Shown: in pieces, positions 8,103 to 17,440 of the stretch | How the letters are laid out: every line of letters begins with the position of its first letter | Position numbering within the stretch: position 1 is the stretch's first letter | NCBI GenBank assembly: GCA_028820845.1 | Contig: JAPPII010000074.1 | Coordinates: forward strand, 62,001 to 126,000 | From: Candidatus Poribacteria bacterium | Lineage (GTDB): Bacteria; Poribacteria; WGA-4E; WGA-3G | Direction of reading: 5' to 3' | Length of the DNA stretch: 64,000 nt | The notes under the pieces: generated by a model | What the model was told of the DNA's origin: nothing | The model's database searches: none | Seen by the model: only the letters and a program-made list of their open reading frames with translations | Position numbers and translations under genes: made by a program

Positions 8103-9254
8103 CTATTCAGGTGCTAAAGCGCGTAACCGATTAACAACCTTTGTAACCTCATCAGCAACAATATCCACCTCTTCAGCTGTATTGTAGCGTCCCAGGCCGA
8201 AACGGACGGTCGTCAATGCCAATTCATTCGGAACTCCCATTGCAACCAAGACATGTGATGCCTTCACCGACTCCGAATCACATGCTGACCCTGTGGATAC
8301 CGCAACACGCTTAAGCCCCGTCAGTAAAGCGTGACTTTGCACACCCGCGAAACAGAGATTCAGATTGCCCGGGAGCCGTTGTTTCGGGTGTCCGTTGAGA
8401 TGAATGTCATCTAAGTTTTCTCTGAGTTTCTGATGAAGTGCGCCGCGTAAGGTAGACACATTACTTTTTCCCGATGCCATGTAACTTTTAGAAAGTTCGC
8501 ACGCCGCACCTAAACCGACAATCCCGGCGACGTTTAGCGTGCCGGGTCGCACCCCTGACTCCTGACCACCACCGTAGAAAAGCGAATGCGGTTGCGGAGT
8601 GCCTTGACGGATGTAAAGCGCACCGATCCCCTTCGGACCGTAAATTTTGTGTGCCGTCAAGGATGCCAAATCCACACCAAGCCCCTTCATATCCGACGGC
8701 AACTGTCCAATCCCCTGTACGGCATCTGAATGGAAAAGCACACCGTGTTTCGCAGCCACAACCGCAATATCGGATATCGGGTTTATCGTGCCGACCTCGT
8801 TATTCGCATACATGAAACTCATCACGGTCGTCTCTGAGGTTATCGCTGCTTCAACATCATCAGGATTGACCCTCCCATATTTATCCACAGGAAGGTACGT
8901 CGTCTTAAATCCTTCAGCCTCTAAGGCGTGGCATGTATCGAGGATGGCGTGATGTTCGGCTGTGCTTGTGATGATGTGGTTTCCCTTGTCTCTACAAGCG
9001 TAGGCGATTCCCCTGATGGCGAGGTTGTCCGATTCAGTCGCGCCACTGGTAAAGAAGATCTCTTCTGCTGAGCATCCGAGCAAGCCAGCGACTTGGTTAC
9101 GCGCCTTCTCTACAGCGTCTTTCGCCGTCGTGCCGAAGGGATGCGTGCTGGAAGCGTTGCCGAAGTGGGTCGTGAGATGGGGCAGCATGGCTTCCAACAC
9201 TTCGGGTGCGATTGGCGTTGTCGCATGGTTGTCCATGTAGATGAGGTTATTCAT
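8103..9254 (-). CDS. cysteine desulfurase (NifS/IscS-type aminotransferase class V)
   Basis: A 383-residue PLP enzyme that takes sulfur from cysteine for Fe-S cluster or thio-cofactor assembly. Hallmarks are MDNHATTP at the start, TSGATESDNLA, the PLP-Lys in LTAHKIYGPKG, the GGGQESGVRPGT loop, and the active-site Cys in STGSACDSES. Length and motifs match NifS/IscS group I. It is not next to an IscU-like scaffold in this window. It converges with the putative antitoxin gene. Confidence 0.95.
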   Translation of the reverse strand: MNNLIYMDNHATTPIAPEVLEAMLPHLTTHFGNASSTHPFGTTAKDAVEKARNQVAGLLGCSAEEIFFTSGATESDNLAIRGIAYACRDKGNHIITSTAEHHAILDTCHALEAEGFKTTYLPVDKYGRVNPDDVEAAITSETTVMSFMYANNEVGTINPISDIAVVAAKHGVLFHSDAVQGIGQLPSDMKGLGVDLASLTAHKIYGPKGIGALYIRQGTPQPHSLFYGGGQESGVRPGTLNVAGIVGLGAACELSKSYMASGKSNVSTLRGALHQKLRENLDDIHLNGHPKQRLPGNLNLCFAGVQSHALLTGLKRVAVSTGSACDSESVKASHVLVAMGVPNELALTTVRFGLGRYNTAEEVDIVADEVTKVVNRLRALAPE

Positions 9255-9303
9255 CGGTGTAATTTCTTTTGTAAAGCGTACTTATATTGAAAAGGTGGTG
9301 AAC

Positions 9304-9320
9304 GGCGCACGGAGTGCGCC
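9304..9320. terminator. GC-rich hairpin between convergent-direction units
   Basis: GGCGCAC/GTGCGCC form a perfect 7-bp stem with loop GGA, just downstream of the Gfo/Idh/MocA gene (minus strand). No T-run follows, so it may be a dispersed hairpin repeat rather than a true terminator. Confidence 0.4.
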
Positions 9321-9328
9321 TACTACTT

Positions 9329-10366
9329 TTAAAGCCGCTCTCTGAACATGTCAATCATACCATCAGGTGGGTCAAACGGCAATTCGACGATTGTGTTCGT
9401 TAGTCCACTGTAGTAAATGCCCAGAAGCAGGTTGAATTCAGCGAGGGATTGCTTGAGATGCGTCGGATGTACCTTACTCTCATCGTCAAGCCACTCAAAA
9501 ACCGCGTCGGTAAGTCCACCTTGCGCGATGACATCCTGATCGCCGTAGCTTAGGTCCCCGCCTTCATAGCCGGTTTCCGGTAGATTGCGTTCCCAACTCT
9601 CAAACCGCCAGTGGACGAACCCTGTCTCACCGAACACACAGACGCGTTTGTGTCTATTGTTTGAGGTATCGGGTAGCACACGGGGTGCCATTTCTGGACC
9701 GAATGCGACTGAAGCTTGCACGCCGTTTGCGTAAGTGACGAGTGCTGTAGCATTTGCAGGCGAAGGTTGCGCCGAATCGAGTTGGCCGGCTCCGGAGATT
9801 TGCCCCTGCACCTTCACCGGACGCGAATTATCAATGTAAGAGGACACGAGTTGTAGGACGTGTGGTGCCTGATCGACGGGTGGGTTGCGTGCGCTTGCTT
9901 CTATAAATTTAATCGCTCCGATTTTTCCTTCGGCGACATCTTGTTTGAGTGTGAGGTTCTGTGGGTGGAAATTGAGTTGTGTGTTAACGACGAACTTCGT
10001 TTTCGTGCGTTCGGCGAGTTCAGAGATCTGCCGCCAGTCTTCACTCTCGACAGCAATCGGTTTTTCGACGATAGCTGCAGGCACGCCGTGTTCAGAGGCT
10101 TGATTCATGAGTGGATAACGAATGCGTTCGTTGCTGCCTCGTAGGACGGGTGCGGTAACGATGTGTAGTAGATCCGGTTTTTCTTTTGATAGCATTTCGT
10201 CGAGGTCGGTATAACGGGCATCAATCCCGAATTCATCGCCGAAGTCGTTGAGCAGGTCTTCCTTCATATCGCAGATCGCAGCGAGTTTACCGCCCTTGAC
10301 GTGTTGATAGGCGCGAGCGTGCCCGCGTGCACGTCCCCGACACCCCAAAATCGCGCTTTTGTACAT
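9329..10366 (-). CDS. Gfo/Idh/MocA family oxidoreductase
   Basis: A 345-residue NAD(P)-dependent sugar or cyclitol dehydrogenase-like protein. The N-terminal Rossmann fold reads SAILGCRGRARGHARAY (atypical Gly spacing) with AICD at the second strand. The family motif EKPIAVES contains the expected Lys. The second domain continues to the C terminus (FNLLLGIYYSGL). The substrate is unknown. The gene is monocistronic, with a Shine-Dalgarno GGAG upstream of the ATG. Confidence 0.88.
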   Translation of the reverse strand: MYKSAILGCRGRARGHARAYQHVKGGKLAAICDMKEDLLNDFGDEFGIDARYTDLDEMLSKEKPDLLHIVTAPVLRGSNERIRYPLMNQASEHGVPAAIVEKPIAVESEDWRQISELAERTKTKFVVNTQLNFHPQNLTLKQDVAEGKIGAIKFIEASARNPPVDQAPHVLQLVSSYIDNSRPVKVQGQISGAGQLDSAQPSPANATALVTYANGVQASVAFGPEMAPRVLPDTSNNRHKRVCVFGETGFVHWRFESWERNLPETGYEGGDLSYGDQDVIAQGGLTDAVFEWLDDESKVHPTHLKQSLAEFNLLLGIYYSGLTNTIVELPFDPPDGMIDMFRERL

Positions 10367-10519
10367 AGTTTTCTCCTTTATACCTATAGATGCAGATAAT
10401 ACAATTATATGTCGGATGCGGTTTTAAAGCAACGGTTTTCACAAAATTCTGGTTCAAAGAAGAATGGAAATGTGGTATGATATTCTCCAAAAGCGGAAAC
10501 AGACAACAGGAGGCGGGAG

Positions 10520-11062
10520 ATGCGACGTTACCTCTTTATCTTACCAGCAATTTTCGCGGTTACAATCGTTTTAGGATGTCAGTCCAAAGTATTGCAGATG
10601 ATTTTTGAACCGCAGGAGCTTTACAACTACGCTGTCACGGAAGGCGTTACCTGTACTTCACCGGAGATGATAGACGGTGATGTCCAGACGAAAGGATATG
10701 CGGATGGCAGATGGATTCACCTAAACTTACCAACGCAAAAGGCGATTCATCGGATCGCGATCCGCGGGACTAACATCATAAACTGTATGATATACGAGAA
10801 ATTGGAGGGTGAAGGACATTGGCGCGCAATTCTGCAGGTTCAGAACAACGACAGTCCAGTCATTGAGGCACGCGTCAGTGGTGTTGTGACGGATACAATC
10901 CGTATCTACATCAGCGGGACTACTGAAGATAAAAAGAAAGCGGGTGAGTGGGATCCAAGGCGTGGCGGAATTGTGGCGTATACAGTGTTGGGTAAAGCCT
11001 TCATACACGAACTTGAAGTTTACGGGTTCGTCTCAAAGGAGAAACCTGAAGCCGTCCCATAG
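10520..11062 (+). CDS. lipoprotein with discoidin-like beta domain, function unknown
   Basis: A 180-residue protein with a lipoprotein signal: a hydrophobic stretch (residues ~4-18) ending in VLGC, so it is probably lipidated at Cys20. The rest contains YADGRWIHLNLPTQKAIHRIAIRG and DTIRIYISGT, which resembles a galactose-binding/discoidin (F5/8 type C) sandwich in which one face tracks solvent-exposed ligand. This resemblance is by eye and weak. It lies directly upstream of the MBL/cupin gene (25-nt gap) and may be co-transcribed. Confidence 0.65.
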   Translation: MRRYLFILPAIFAVTIVLGCQSKVLQMIFEPQELYNYAVTEGVTCTSPEMIDGDVQTKGYADGRWIHLNLPTQKAIHRIAIRGTNIINCMIYEKLEGEGHWRAILQVQNNDSPVIEARVSGVVTDTIRIYISGTTEDKKKAGEWDPRRGGIVAYTVLGKAFIHELEVYGFVSKEKPEAVP

Positions 11063-11087
11063 CAACTAATGTGTGAGGCATGTAGTA

Positions 11088-12149
11088 ATGAAACGTTTGA
11101 TTTTTGAAGATTTATACAGTTGGAGCGTCTTTAGTCCAGAACGGCAGGTAGACTTTAACGGGCATTTGTGGGTGCGTCCTGACGGAAATATCCTTATAGA
11201 TCCGGTTGCAATGTCAGATGCCGATCAGGAACACCTGACAGCACTCGGTGGCGTGAGGTCGATTGTGCTGACGAATGCCGATCATGAACGCGAAGCCGCT
11301 GCGCTTCGGGAGCAGACGGGTGCCGACGTGATTGTGCATGAAGCGGATGCTGACGCGCTGAGCATCAGACCCACAAGGACCGTGCAGGATCGAGAGGCGA
11401 TTGTCCCTGGCTTACATGCTGTCCATCTCGGTTATGGAAAAAGCCCAGGCGAAATCGCACTCTACTTTCCAGAGAAGGGGACCGTTCTGTTCGGCGATCT
11501 GGTGGTAGGCGCGCCGATGGGCGCGTTGACGCTACTCGCCGATGAAAAATTAGCTGATCCGCCTAAGGCAGCACTCGAATTGCGTAAGATTTTGGGGCTC
11601 CGCTTTAACACGATTCTCGTTGGCGATGGACACTCCATCTTTAAAGATGCCCGACAACACCTCGTTGACTGCCTCCAAGCGCGCCGCGACATCTACATCA
11701 ATCGTATCCATATTGATGAAGTAGAGTGGCAGTATAAAAATGCCCCACATCCTTATGATTTTGAGGACAAGGACATTGATCCGCTCATCGGTGGCAAGAA
11801 TTTAGGGTATCGCGTGATCCGTCTCCTACCCGGTAAGATGAGTTTCCCGATGCATTTTCACAATTTCGGCGAAGAGATGTGCTATGTGATGGAAGGAGCT
11901 TGCACGCTGAAAACCCCACGCGGCGATGCGGAAGTGCGGGAGGGAGATTTCATTGCGTTTCCGCCCGGCACAATCGGCGCGCATAAGTTTGTGAATAATA
12001 GTGATGCCCCAGTCGTGTTATTTATACTCGGAACCACTACACCTCACGATGTAAGCGAATATCCAGATTCTAACAAGGTGTTGCCTTATGTCGTCGGAAA
12101 GATTTACCGTAAGGATCCAAGTCTCAGTTACTGGGATGGCGAGGTTTAA
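11088..12149 (+). CDS. MBL-fold-like and cupin fusion protein
   Basis: A 353-residue protein with two parts. Residues ~1-200 follow a metallo-beta-lactamase fold (WVRPDGNILIDPV, VLFGDLVVG, LVGDGHSIF), but the HxHxDH metal motif is replaced by TNADHERE. Residues ~230-340 form a cupin with an intact ligand set, FPMHFHNFGEEMCYVMEG followed by GAHKF. The first half is thus probably non-catalytic, and the cupin carries any metal chemistry or ligand binding. The ATG at 11088 has a TGAGG signal; an in-frame GTG lies at 11073. It is followed 15 nt later by the tandem PhyH gene, so a shared pathway is plausible. Confidence 0.75.
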   Translation: MKRLIFEDLYSWSVFSPERQVDFNGHLWVRPDGNILIDPVAMSDADQEHLTALGGVRSIVLTNADHEREAAALREQTGADVIVHEADADALSIRPTRTVQDREAIVPGLHAVHLGYGKSPGEIALYFPEKGTVLFGDLVVGAPMGALTLLADEKLADPPKAALELRKILGLRFNTILVGDGHSIFKDARQHLVDCLQARRDIYINRIHIDEVEWQYKNAPHPYDFEDKDIDPLIGGKNLGYRVIRLLPGKMSFPMHFHNFGEEMCYVMEGACTLKTPRGDAEVREGDFIAFPPGTIGAHKFVNNSDAPVVLFILGTTTPHDVSEYPDSNKVLPYVVGKIYRKDPSLSYWDGEV

Positions 12150-12164
12150 TAACAGGAGGAACAG

Positions 12165-13898
12165 ATGGATAACGAACTCATGAGCAATGAAGAGAATTAC
12201 GCTTTTGATGTGGCGGGCTACCTACACGTTCCGGGTGTTCTCACTCAGGAAGAGGTGGCAGCACTGAACGAGGCGTTAGATGCTGTTGCGGACAGTGAGA
12301 TGCTCTTAGGCGGTCTACATCGTGAATTGTTCCGCGACCTACTCGTACACCCTAAAGTGGTGTGGTATCTCAACCAGATCGTCGGACACGGTTTTCGACT
12401 CGATCAAGCCCCGCGACTGCTGGGAAATCGAGAAGGCGAAGTCGGGATGACCCTCTTCGGTGGCGATGAGCCGAGAAATCCGTCCCAAGCCTATTTTCTA
12501 CAAAACGGTCAGCGAAGTTCCCAAGGTGTGAGAGCGATCTGGGTGCTGGATGATGTTGCAGAAGAAGACGGTGGATTGGTTGTCGTGCAGGCGAGCCACA
12601 AGAGCAATGTTGAAACCCCGCGCGACTTGACGACCGGTGTTGATGATATGGGGTTAGTGATACAACCCGAACTCAAGGCAGGCGATCTGTTTTTAGTCGC
12701 ATCCGCTACGCTCCAAGGCGTTCGACCGTGGAAAAATGGATCGAAAAAGTTGTTAACTTACTGGTATGCCGGACGTGCAGCAATTCAGTCGAATCCCGAT
12801 GGACCCAACGCAGAAACCGAGGCTTTGCCGAGATGGGCTGACGAAGCAACGCCTGCGCAAAAAGCGGTCATGTATGTCCCTGGGTTTAAGGGGTCAAGCC
12901 CGTCGCCGGTGCTAAATACAGATGGTGAGGAGACGTGGGTCGAGGAAGGGACATCCGTCATTCATCCATCGATTTATACCCGCGACCCGATTTCAGGGAT
13001 TGATGAAAAAGAGTTTTATTTCTGGGATCTGAACGGGTATCTCGTGATTCGCGGTGTGATGGATGAGGAGTGGTTGGCAGCTGCCAATGAGGCGGTGGAT
13101 AAATTCCAAGATCGCATCGTCGTTGGTAGCGAACTGGCGCGGGGTTCGATCAGTCAAGCCGGGACAGGACGGCCGCTCCTACCGGGTTTGTTAGACCTAC
13201 CCGATCCGTATAACGAACCGTTTCGGCGGATGATTGCACATCCGGCTGTCGTGCATCGCCTCAATTGGATGGGCGGTAGCGGCTATCGCACAGGGGGTGC
13301 GACGGTGTTCTGTGCTGTTCAAGGCACATCGGGGCACTCACTCCACGATGGAAATGAGCCGATGAGTCCATCGCGCGGTTATTATTTTAAGAACGGACGG
13401 AGTTATTGCGAGACCGTCACCATTACATGGCAATTGCGTGATGTCGAGCCAGAACTCGGCGGTTTCGCATGTGTGCCGGGATCTCACAAGACCCAGTATC
13501 CATCGCCCCGCGGGATTCGGACGTGTGATGACACGATGGGGTTGGTGGTGCAGCCGGTTATGAAAGCCGGGGATGTTCTCTTCTTTATGGACGGCGGTTG
13601 CACACACGGTGCCTTAGCGTGGAAGAATCCAATCCCGAGACGCGGCGTCCTGATTAAGTATCAGTCGAAAAATTCCAATTGGGGTGGCGGTGTGATTGAC
13701 CCACAAGATCGGTGGGGCGATATGGTTGAAGATATGACGGAGGCACAATTCGCTGTCATGCGGGGACCCGAACGCGATGGTCGCCACCGCACTGTACCCC
13801 GACTCGTTGTGCATGATGGACAGGTATCCGTTTCGTACGATCCGGATGGCGATAGCTATTCGTCGAAGTATCGCAAACCCGGTGAAAAGCGGGAATAA
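12165..13898 (+). CDS. tandem double phytanoyl-CoA dioxygenase-like protein
   Basis: A 577-residue protein made of two PhyH-like domains (about 1-270 and 285-577). The halves align through FDVAGYLHVPGVL / FWDLNGYLVIRGVM and the matching downstream blocks ending PWKNG / AWKNP. In the second half His394 (LHDG) and His481 (CTHGALAW) can serve as iron ligands, but the residue two after His394 is Gly, not Asp. In the first half both positions are changed (Phe98 and Gln184), so that half looks catalytically dead. The gene has a strong AGGAGGAA signal. Substrate unknown. Confidence 0.85.
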   Translation: MDNELMSNEENYAFDVAGYLHVPGVLTQEEVAALNEALDAVADSEMLLGGLHRELFRDLLVHPKVVWYLNQIVGHGFRLDQAPRLLGNREGEVGMTLFGGDEPRNPSQAYFLQNGQRSSQGVRAIWVLDDVAEEDGGLVVVQASHKSNVETPRDLTTGVDDMGLVIQPELKAGDLFLVASATLQGVRPWKNGSKKLLTYWYAGRAAIQSNPDGPNAETEALPRWADEATPAQKAVMYVPGFKGSSPSPVLNTDGEETWVEEGTSVIHPSIYTRDPISGIDEKEFYFWDLNGYLVIRGVMDEEWLAAANEAVDKFQDRIVVGSELARGSISQAGTGRPLLPGLLDLPDPYNEPFRRMIAHPAVVHRLNWMGGSGYRTGGATVFCAVQGTSGHSLHDGNEPMSPSRGYYFKNGRSYCETVTITWQLRDVEPELGGFACVPGSHKTQYPSPRGIRTCDDTMGLVVQPVMKAGDVLFFMDGGCTHGALAWKNPIPRRGVLIKYQSKNSNWGGGVIDPQDRWGDMVEDMTEAQFAVMRGPERDGRHRTVPRLVVHDGQVSVSYDPDGDSYSSKYRKPGEKRE

Positions 13899-13908
13899 TG
13901 GTTATTTC

Positions 13909-13949
13909 TCACCTACCGTTCCCGGACCAAATCCGAGAACGGTAGGTGA
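13909..13949 (+). terminator. 13-bp inverted repeat after tandem PhyH gene
   Basis: TCACCTACCGTTC (13909-13921) and its perfect reverse complement (13937-13949) surround a 15-nt loop, 10 bp after the stop codon. There is no T-run, so it may be a factor-dependent terminator, an mRNA-stabilising hairpin, or a repeat. Confidence 0.5.
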
Positions 13950-14004
13950 TAGCATAGATAAGTAAACGATTGTGTTTCGCACCGGATTCTACCAGCGGAA
14001 TCCG

Positions 14005-14814
14005 TCATTTATCATTACCGACTTTTAAGTCGCCCCAGGTCACTGCCAATTTGTCTGAAGGTTCGACAGCGAGTATACCGAGTGTCTCCTCCAAGCCGTC
14101 GTTCATGATGGCGTTGATGTCTTCTTCTTCCAAAGCGACGCTAAAAATCGCAGCCTCGTCGATAAGACCGTTTACTGGCTGAATGCCGGTTGGGTAATTG
14201 GTTCCAATGACTACAGGGGCGTTCGTGTCGGCAATGTCCGCAGAAAAGACCCGCGTGCCAGAAAGCACGCCGTCAACGTAAATCTGTGCTTCTTCGCCGG
14301 TATAGACACCAGCTACATGATACCATGTGTCATCTTCAGGTAGGATGTTGGATGCTGTCCAGACGGTATTGCCTGCTTCCCCGAAAGGCGCGAACTCGAA
14401 TTTGCCATTAGCAGCCCGTTGTAACAGGTAACACATGTCGACTTGCCATCCTTGTGCTTTTGTCACTAACCCGTGCCAGTCGTTCGGCCTGTAAGTGCCT
14501 TGAACCCAGATGACGATTGTGAGTGCCTCACTGAGTTCGGTATCCAAGGTTTTATGGTCAGGGACGCTGACGTAATCACCTGCACCATCCAATTCCAGGG
14601 CGTTGCCAAATTTGCCACCGGGGACCCAATTCGGGTCACCCTCCAGTGTGCCATCATTGCCGTTTCCAGAGGAATCGGATGCCGTGTCACCATCGGTCTC
14701 GTTAAAGAGCCATACGCCAACGGCAGTTGTTGGATCGATTTCAGCGTTGCTGTATCTCAAGGATATGGCAAGGCAGCACAGGATACCGAAAATTATGACT
14801 GTTAGACGCATCAT
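14005..14814 (-). CDS. secreted LamG domain protein
   Basis: A 269-residue exported protein. After a signal peptide (MRLTVIIFGILCCLAISL, cleavage near residue 24) comes one concanavalin-like LamG sandwich: VGVWLFNETDGDTASDSSG, NALELDGAGDYVSVPD, the WYHVAGVYTG strand, and ingress to GLIDEAAIFSVALEEEDI. LamG domains bind glycans or matrix proteins. The C terminus (KLAVTWGDLK) matches a conserved tail I associate with such secreted proteins in poribacterial genomes; it may be a sorting signal. Start chosen at tandem ATGs at 14814 with GGAGGTGA upstream. Confidence 0.85.
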   Translation of the reverse strand: MMRLTVIIFGILCCLAISLRYSNAEIDPTTAVGVWLFNETDGDTASDSSGNGNDGTLEGDPNWVPGGKFGNALELDGAGDYVSVPDHKTLDTELSEALTIVIWVQGTYRPNDWHGLVTKAQGWQVDMCYLLQRAANGKFEFAPFGEAGNTVWTASNILPEDDTWYHVAGVYTGEEAQIYVDGVLSGTRVFSADIADTNAPVVIGTNYPTGIQPVNGLIDEAAIFSVALEEEDINAIMNDGLEETLGILAVEPSDKLAVTWGDLKVGNDK

Positions 14815-15142
14815 TTGATTCACCTCCATTAGGTTCATCTGAAGTCTACTTTAGTCTTCGTTATGCCTGATATTTTCAAACGCAGAAAAAAATCGTCAAT
14901 TTCGCAGAGAAGTGATACAATATCCGTAGAGGCTATTTTTCTGAAATGTGAGTTCCCGCAATTATACCAAAGCGGTTCTCTTTTTACCATATTTTTCTGG
15001 AACTTACGTTTTAATGGCAAGATCCATTTTGTGCTGTTGTGTGGCATGGATGCGCCATTTTCCAATGCAGATGTCAAATTAGTACCCGTGTGTGATGCCT
15101 TACATACGGGTCAACAAACGTTAGAGATAAAAGGGTATTCAA
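14815..15142. other. intergenic region with a stem-loop upstream of desaturase
   Basis: This 328-bp gap between divergently oriented genes has no convincing gene. Its main feature is ACCCGTGTGT pairing with ACATACGGGT (15084-15093 and 15102-15111; 10 bp with one G-T pair). It lies 32 bp before the desaturase ATG and could be an operator or an mRNA hairpin. Confidence 0.4.
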
Positions 15143-16288
15143 ATGACTTATCAACCTCTTGCTGAAGTGCGAAAAACGCTGCGTGTCAAATGGTACCGGA
15201 GTAAAATAGACCACACAACCTTACGGAATTTATCAAAACGGAGCGACTCGCAAGGCTGGTTTCAGGCTGGTGGGCATCTTGCCCTCTGGTTATTGACGGG
15301 TAGTTTGGTTTACTTCTTTTGGTCACAAACGATATGGCTCGGTTTTTTCATTGCCTTGTTTGTGCATGGTACGGTCGCCAGTTTTTTCAAAGGGACAGCC
15401 AACCACGAATTGGGACACGGCACTGTGTTTCGTACCAAATGGCTGAACAAATTTTTCCTTTCCCTACTGAGCCTCATAAGTTGGTGGGATCATTTTGACT
15501 ACGCCAGTAGCCATACCTATCATCATCGCTACACCTTGTACCCCGAAGGCGATCGCGAAAATCTTCTCCCGCTTGAACCCAAGTTAGGTTCCTTGTTCGT
15601 CCTCCAACTATTCACCATAAATTTGCTCACGCAACCCGGTCGCACCTTTAGCAAAGGCGGGTTGATTGCTGCGGTTATCTGTACCATCCGCAGTGCGTTT
15701 GGTAAAGAGGGACCGCCAGAGGTTCCGAGTCAAGAGTGGTTGGCATCCTTACATACTGACCAACCCGAAGAGCATAAAAAATCGATGGGGTGGTCTCGGG
15801 TTCTACTCCTTTTTCACGGCACGCTGTTTGTCGTTTCACTCACTACTGGCTATTGGGTTTTTCCGCTTATCATCACTGCCAGCGCATTCATTGCAAACTG
15901 GGGATCCTATGTCGTTTCTCTGACCCAACATTGTGGTTTAAAGGAAAATGATCCTGACTTCCGCAAATCCACACGGTCAATCAAGCTCAATCCGTTGGCA
16001 GAGTTTTTGTATTGGCGTATGAATTGGCACATTGAGCATCACATGTTTGCAGGTGTGCCCTGCTACAATTTGAAAAAATTGCATCATCTGCTTGCCGAAG
16101 ATATGCCCGAACTGCGCACGCTTTTCGGAGCTTGGCGAGAAATGCGCGAAACTTGGCGGCGGCAAAAAACTGATCCCGACTACTTTTTTGATACGCCACT
16201 TCCACCAACGGCTCAGCATATACCCACGGAAGCATCTAATCTTCTGGAAAGTTCCATCGGGGAATTGGCACCTAAAGGGTTGAAATAA
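15143..16288 (+). CDS. membrane fatty acid desaturase
   Basis: A 381-residue integral membrane di-iron desaturase. All three histidine boxes are present: HELGHG (residues ~90-95), HTYHHRYT (~125-131) and HIEHHMF (~298-304). Hydrophobic segments lie near residues 45-90 and 215-265. It introduces a double bond into an acyl chain or modifies a carotenoid-like substrate; the long spacing and HIEHH box resemble acyl-lipid desaturases. Transcribed alone from the region with the 15084-15111 stem-loop. Confidence 0.9.
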   Translation: MTYQPLAEVRKTLRVKWYRSKIDHTTLRNLSKRSDSQGWFQAGGHLALWLLTGSLVYFFWSQTIWLGFFIALFVHGTVASFFKGTANHELGHGTVFRTKWLNKFFLSLLSLISWWDHFDYASSHTYHHRYTLYPEGDRENLLPLEPKLGSLFVLQLFTINLLTQPGRTFSKGGLIAAVICTIRSAFGKEGPPEVPSQEWLASLHTDQPEEHKKSMGWSRVLLLFHGTLFVVSLTTGYWVFPLIITASAFIANWGSYVVSLTQHCGLKENDPDFRKSTRSIKLNPLAEFLYWRMNWHIEHHMFAGVPCYNLKKLHHLLAEDMPELRTLFGAWREMRETWRRQKTDPDYFFDTPLPPTAQHIPTEASNLLESSIGELAPKGLK

Positions 16289-16333
16289 GGCATCTATAAG
16301 AGGTATTTTTCTGTTCTTGGAAAGGAGTATTGT

Positions 16334-17227
16334 ATGAGACATAATGAAGTGCGATGGGAACGGATGTTTCCTGATGAGTTAGAAGCGGCATTAGCGGCGT
16401 GTCCAATGGTGTATCTACCTTATGGGTTGTGCGAACCGCACGGTTGGCACAATGCAGTCGGAATGGATGCGATTCGGGCACACGAATGCTCCTGTCAGGC
16501 GGCGGAAGCACACGGTGGAATTGTGGCACCCCCATTTTATTGGCACTGCCATGAGATTGGTGGCTACGGTTCATGGGGACACAATCAAGTTAATCAAGAA
16601 CGACCCTGGCTAACAGCGATACCACCGTGGATGTTTTTGAAGAATATTTGCTATCACATTCGAGCGGTGGATGCATTGGGGTTCCAAGGTGCGATTCTGT
16701 TTTCGGGGCATTCGGGTCCGCATCGGTTAGACGTACCAATAGTGATTGACATTATGCAGGCACATGTCGGTGTTCGGATGTATTCGACGATGAGCATAGG
16801 CGCGGATATTGAGCGTTTCGAGGATGGTAAAGGATTGGGTGGACACGCCGGACGCGGCGAAACCTCTGTGCTTTGGGCAGTCGCTCCCGATTGTGTGGAT
16901 ATGTCGCGGATGCCGACGGATGATACACGCGCCCCTCATTTTGCAATGGGGTCTTTCAACGAGTCCTCGAGCCGTCGCGTTGGAGAACAGATGGTCGCAG
17001 ATATTGTGGCGCATTTTGGTGAAAAGACGAAGGAGTTGCTGTCTGCTTATGAAGCGGAGGTGTCGAATCGAACACCGTTGACGTTTGATGATGTCGAAGG
17101 GATTTGGGAAGACGAAATCCGACCGAAGTTGGCTGAGTTTGCTTCTCTGCAGCCTCCCGAACCATCACCACCCGCTAATTCTCGGTGGTATCCCAACTCA
17201 CAACCTCCCAAAGGACGGGTCCTGTAG
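16334..17227 (+). CDS. creatininase family amidohydrolase
   Basis: A 297-residue protein of the creatininase/arginine N-methyl-mycofactocin peptide hydrolase group (metal-dependent amidase). The first metal block is PYGLCEPHGWHNAVGMDA with the Glu-x-His and Asp ligands; ILFSGHSGPH gives the second His region; and GGHAGRGETS gives the last Glu. Function in cyclic amide or small-amide hydrolysis is family-level only. It has a good GGAAAGGAG signal and follows the desaturase by 45 bp on the same strand. Confidence 0.85.
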   Translation: MRHNEVRWERMFPDELEAALAACPMVYLPYGLCEPHGWHNAVGMDAIRAHECSCQAAEAHGGIVAPPFYWHCHEIGGYGSWGHNQVNQERPWLTAIPPWMFLKNICYHIRAVDALGFQGAILFSGHSGPHRLDVPIVIDIMQAHVGVRMYSTMSIGADIERFEDGKGLGGHAGRGETSVLWAVAPDCVDMSRMPTDDTRAPHFAMGSFNESSSRRVGEQMVADIVAHFGEKTKELLSAYEAEVSNRTPLTFDDVEGIWEDEIRPKLAEFASLQPPEPSPPANSRWYPNSQPPKGRVL

Positions 17228-17440
17228 AACGCAAAGTGATTTTCAGCATTAAAACTTCAGTTTTGATCTGCTGCCGGATTGGAAGCGTGGAAGTATGGAA
17301 GCAAACAAACAGATTTTCTTGAAACCCTAAAATTTATCAAATTCTTTAGAGGCAAAACTCTGGCTTTCAAGCCAGAGATGTAGCCTCTGCGGATGGCGTA
17401 GTTAAACTGGTATTTCTCAAAAGATTGTTTGTTTCAATAG
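17228..17440. other. intergenic region with nested hairpin
   Basis: CTCTGGCTT/AAGCCAGAG form a perfect 9-bp stem (17358-17366, 17369-17377) nested in AGAGGC/GCCTCT (17348-17353, 17383-17388). The shape resembles the right-end hairpin of the tnpB element at 23807-23826 and could be a solo end of a related element, or a terminator downstream of the transposase. Nothing else is seen here. Confidence 0.4.
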
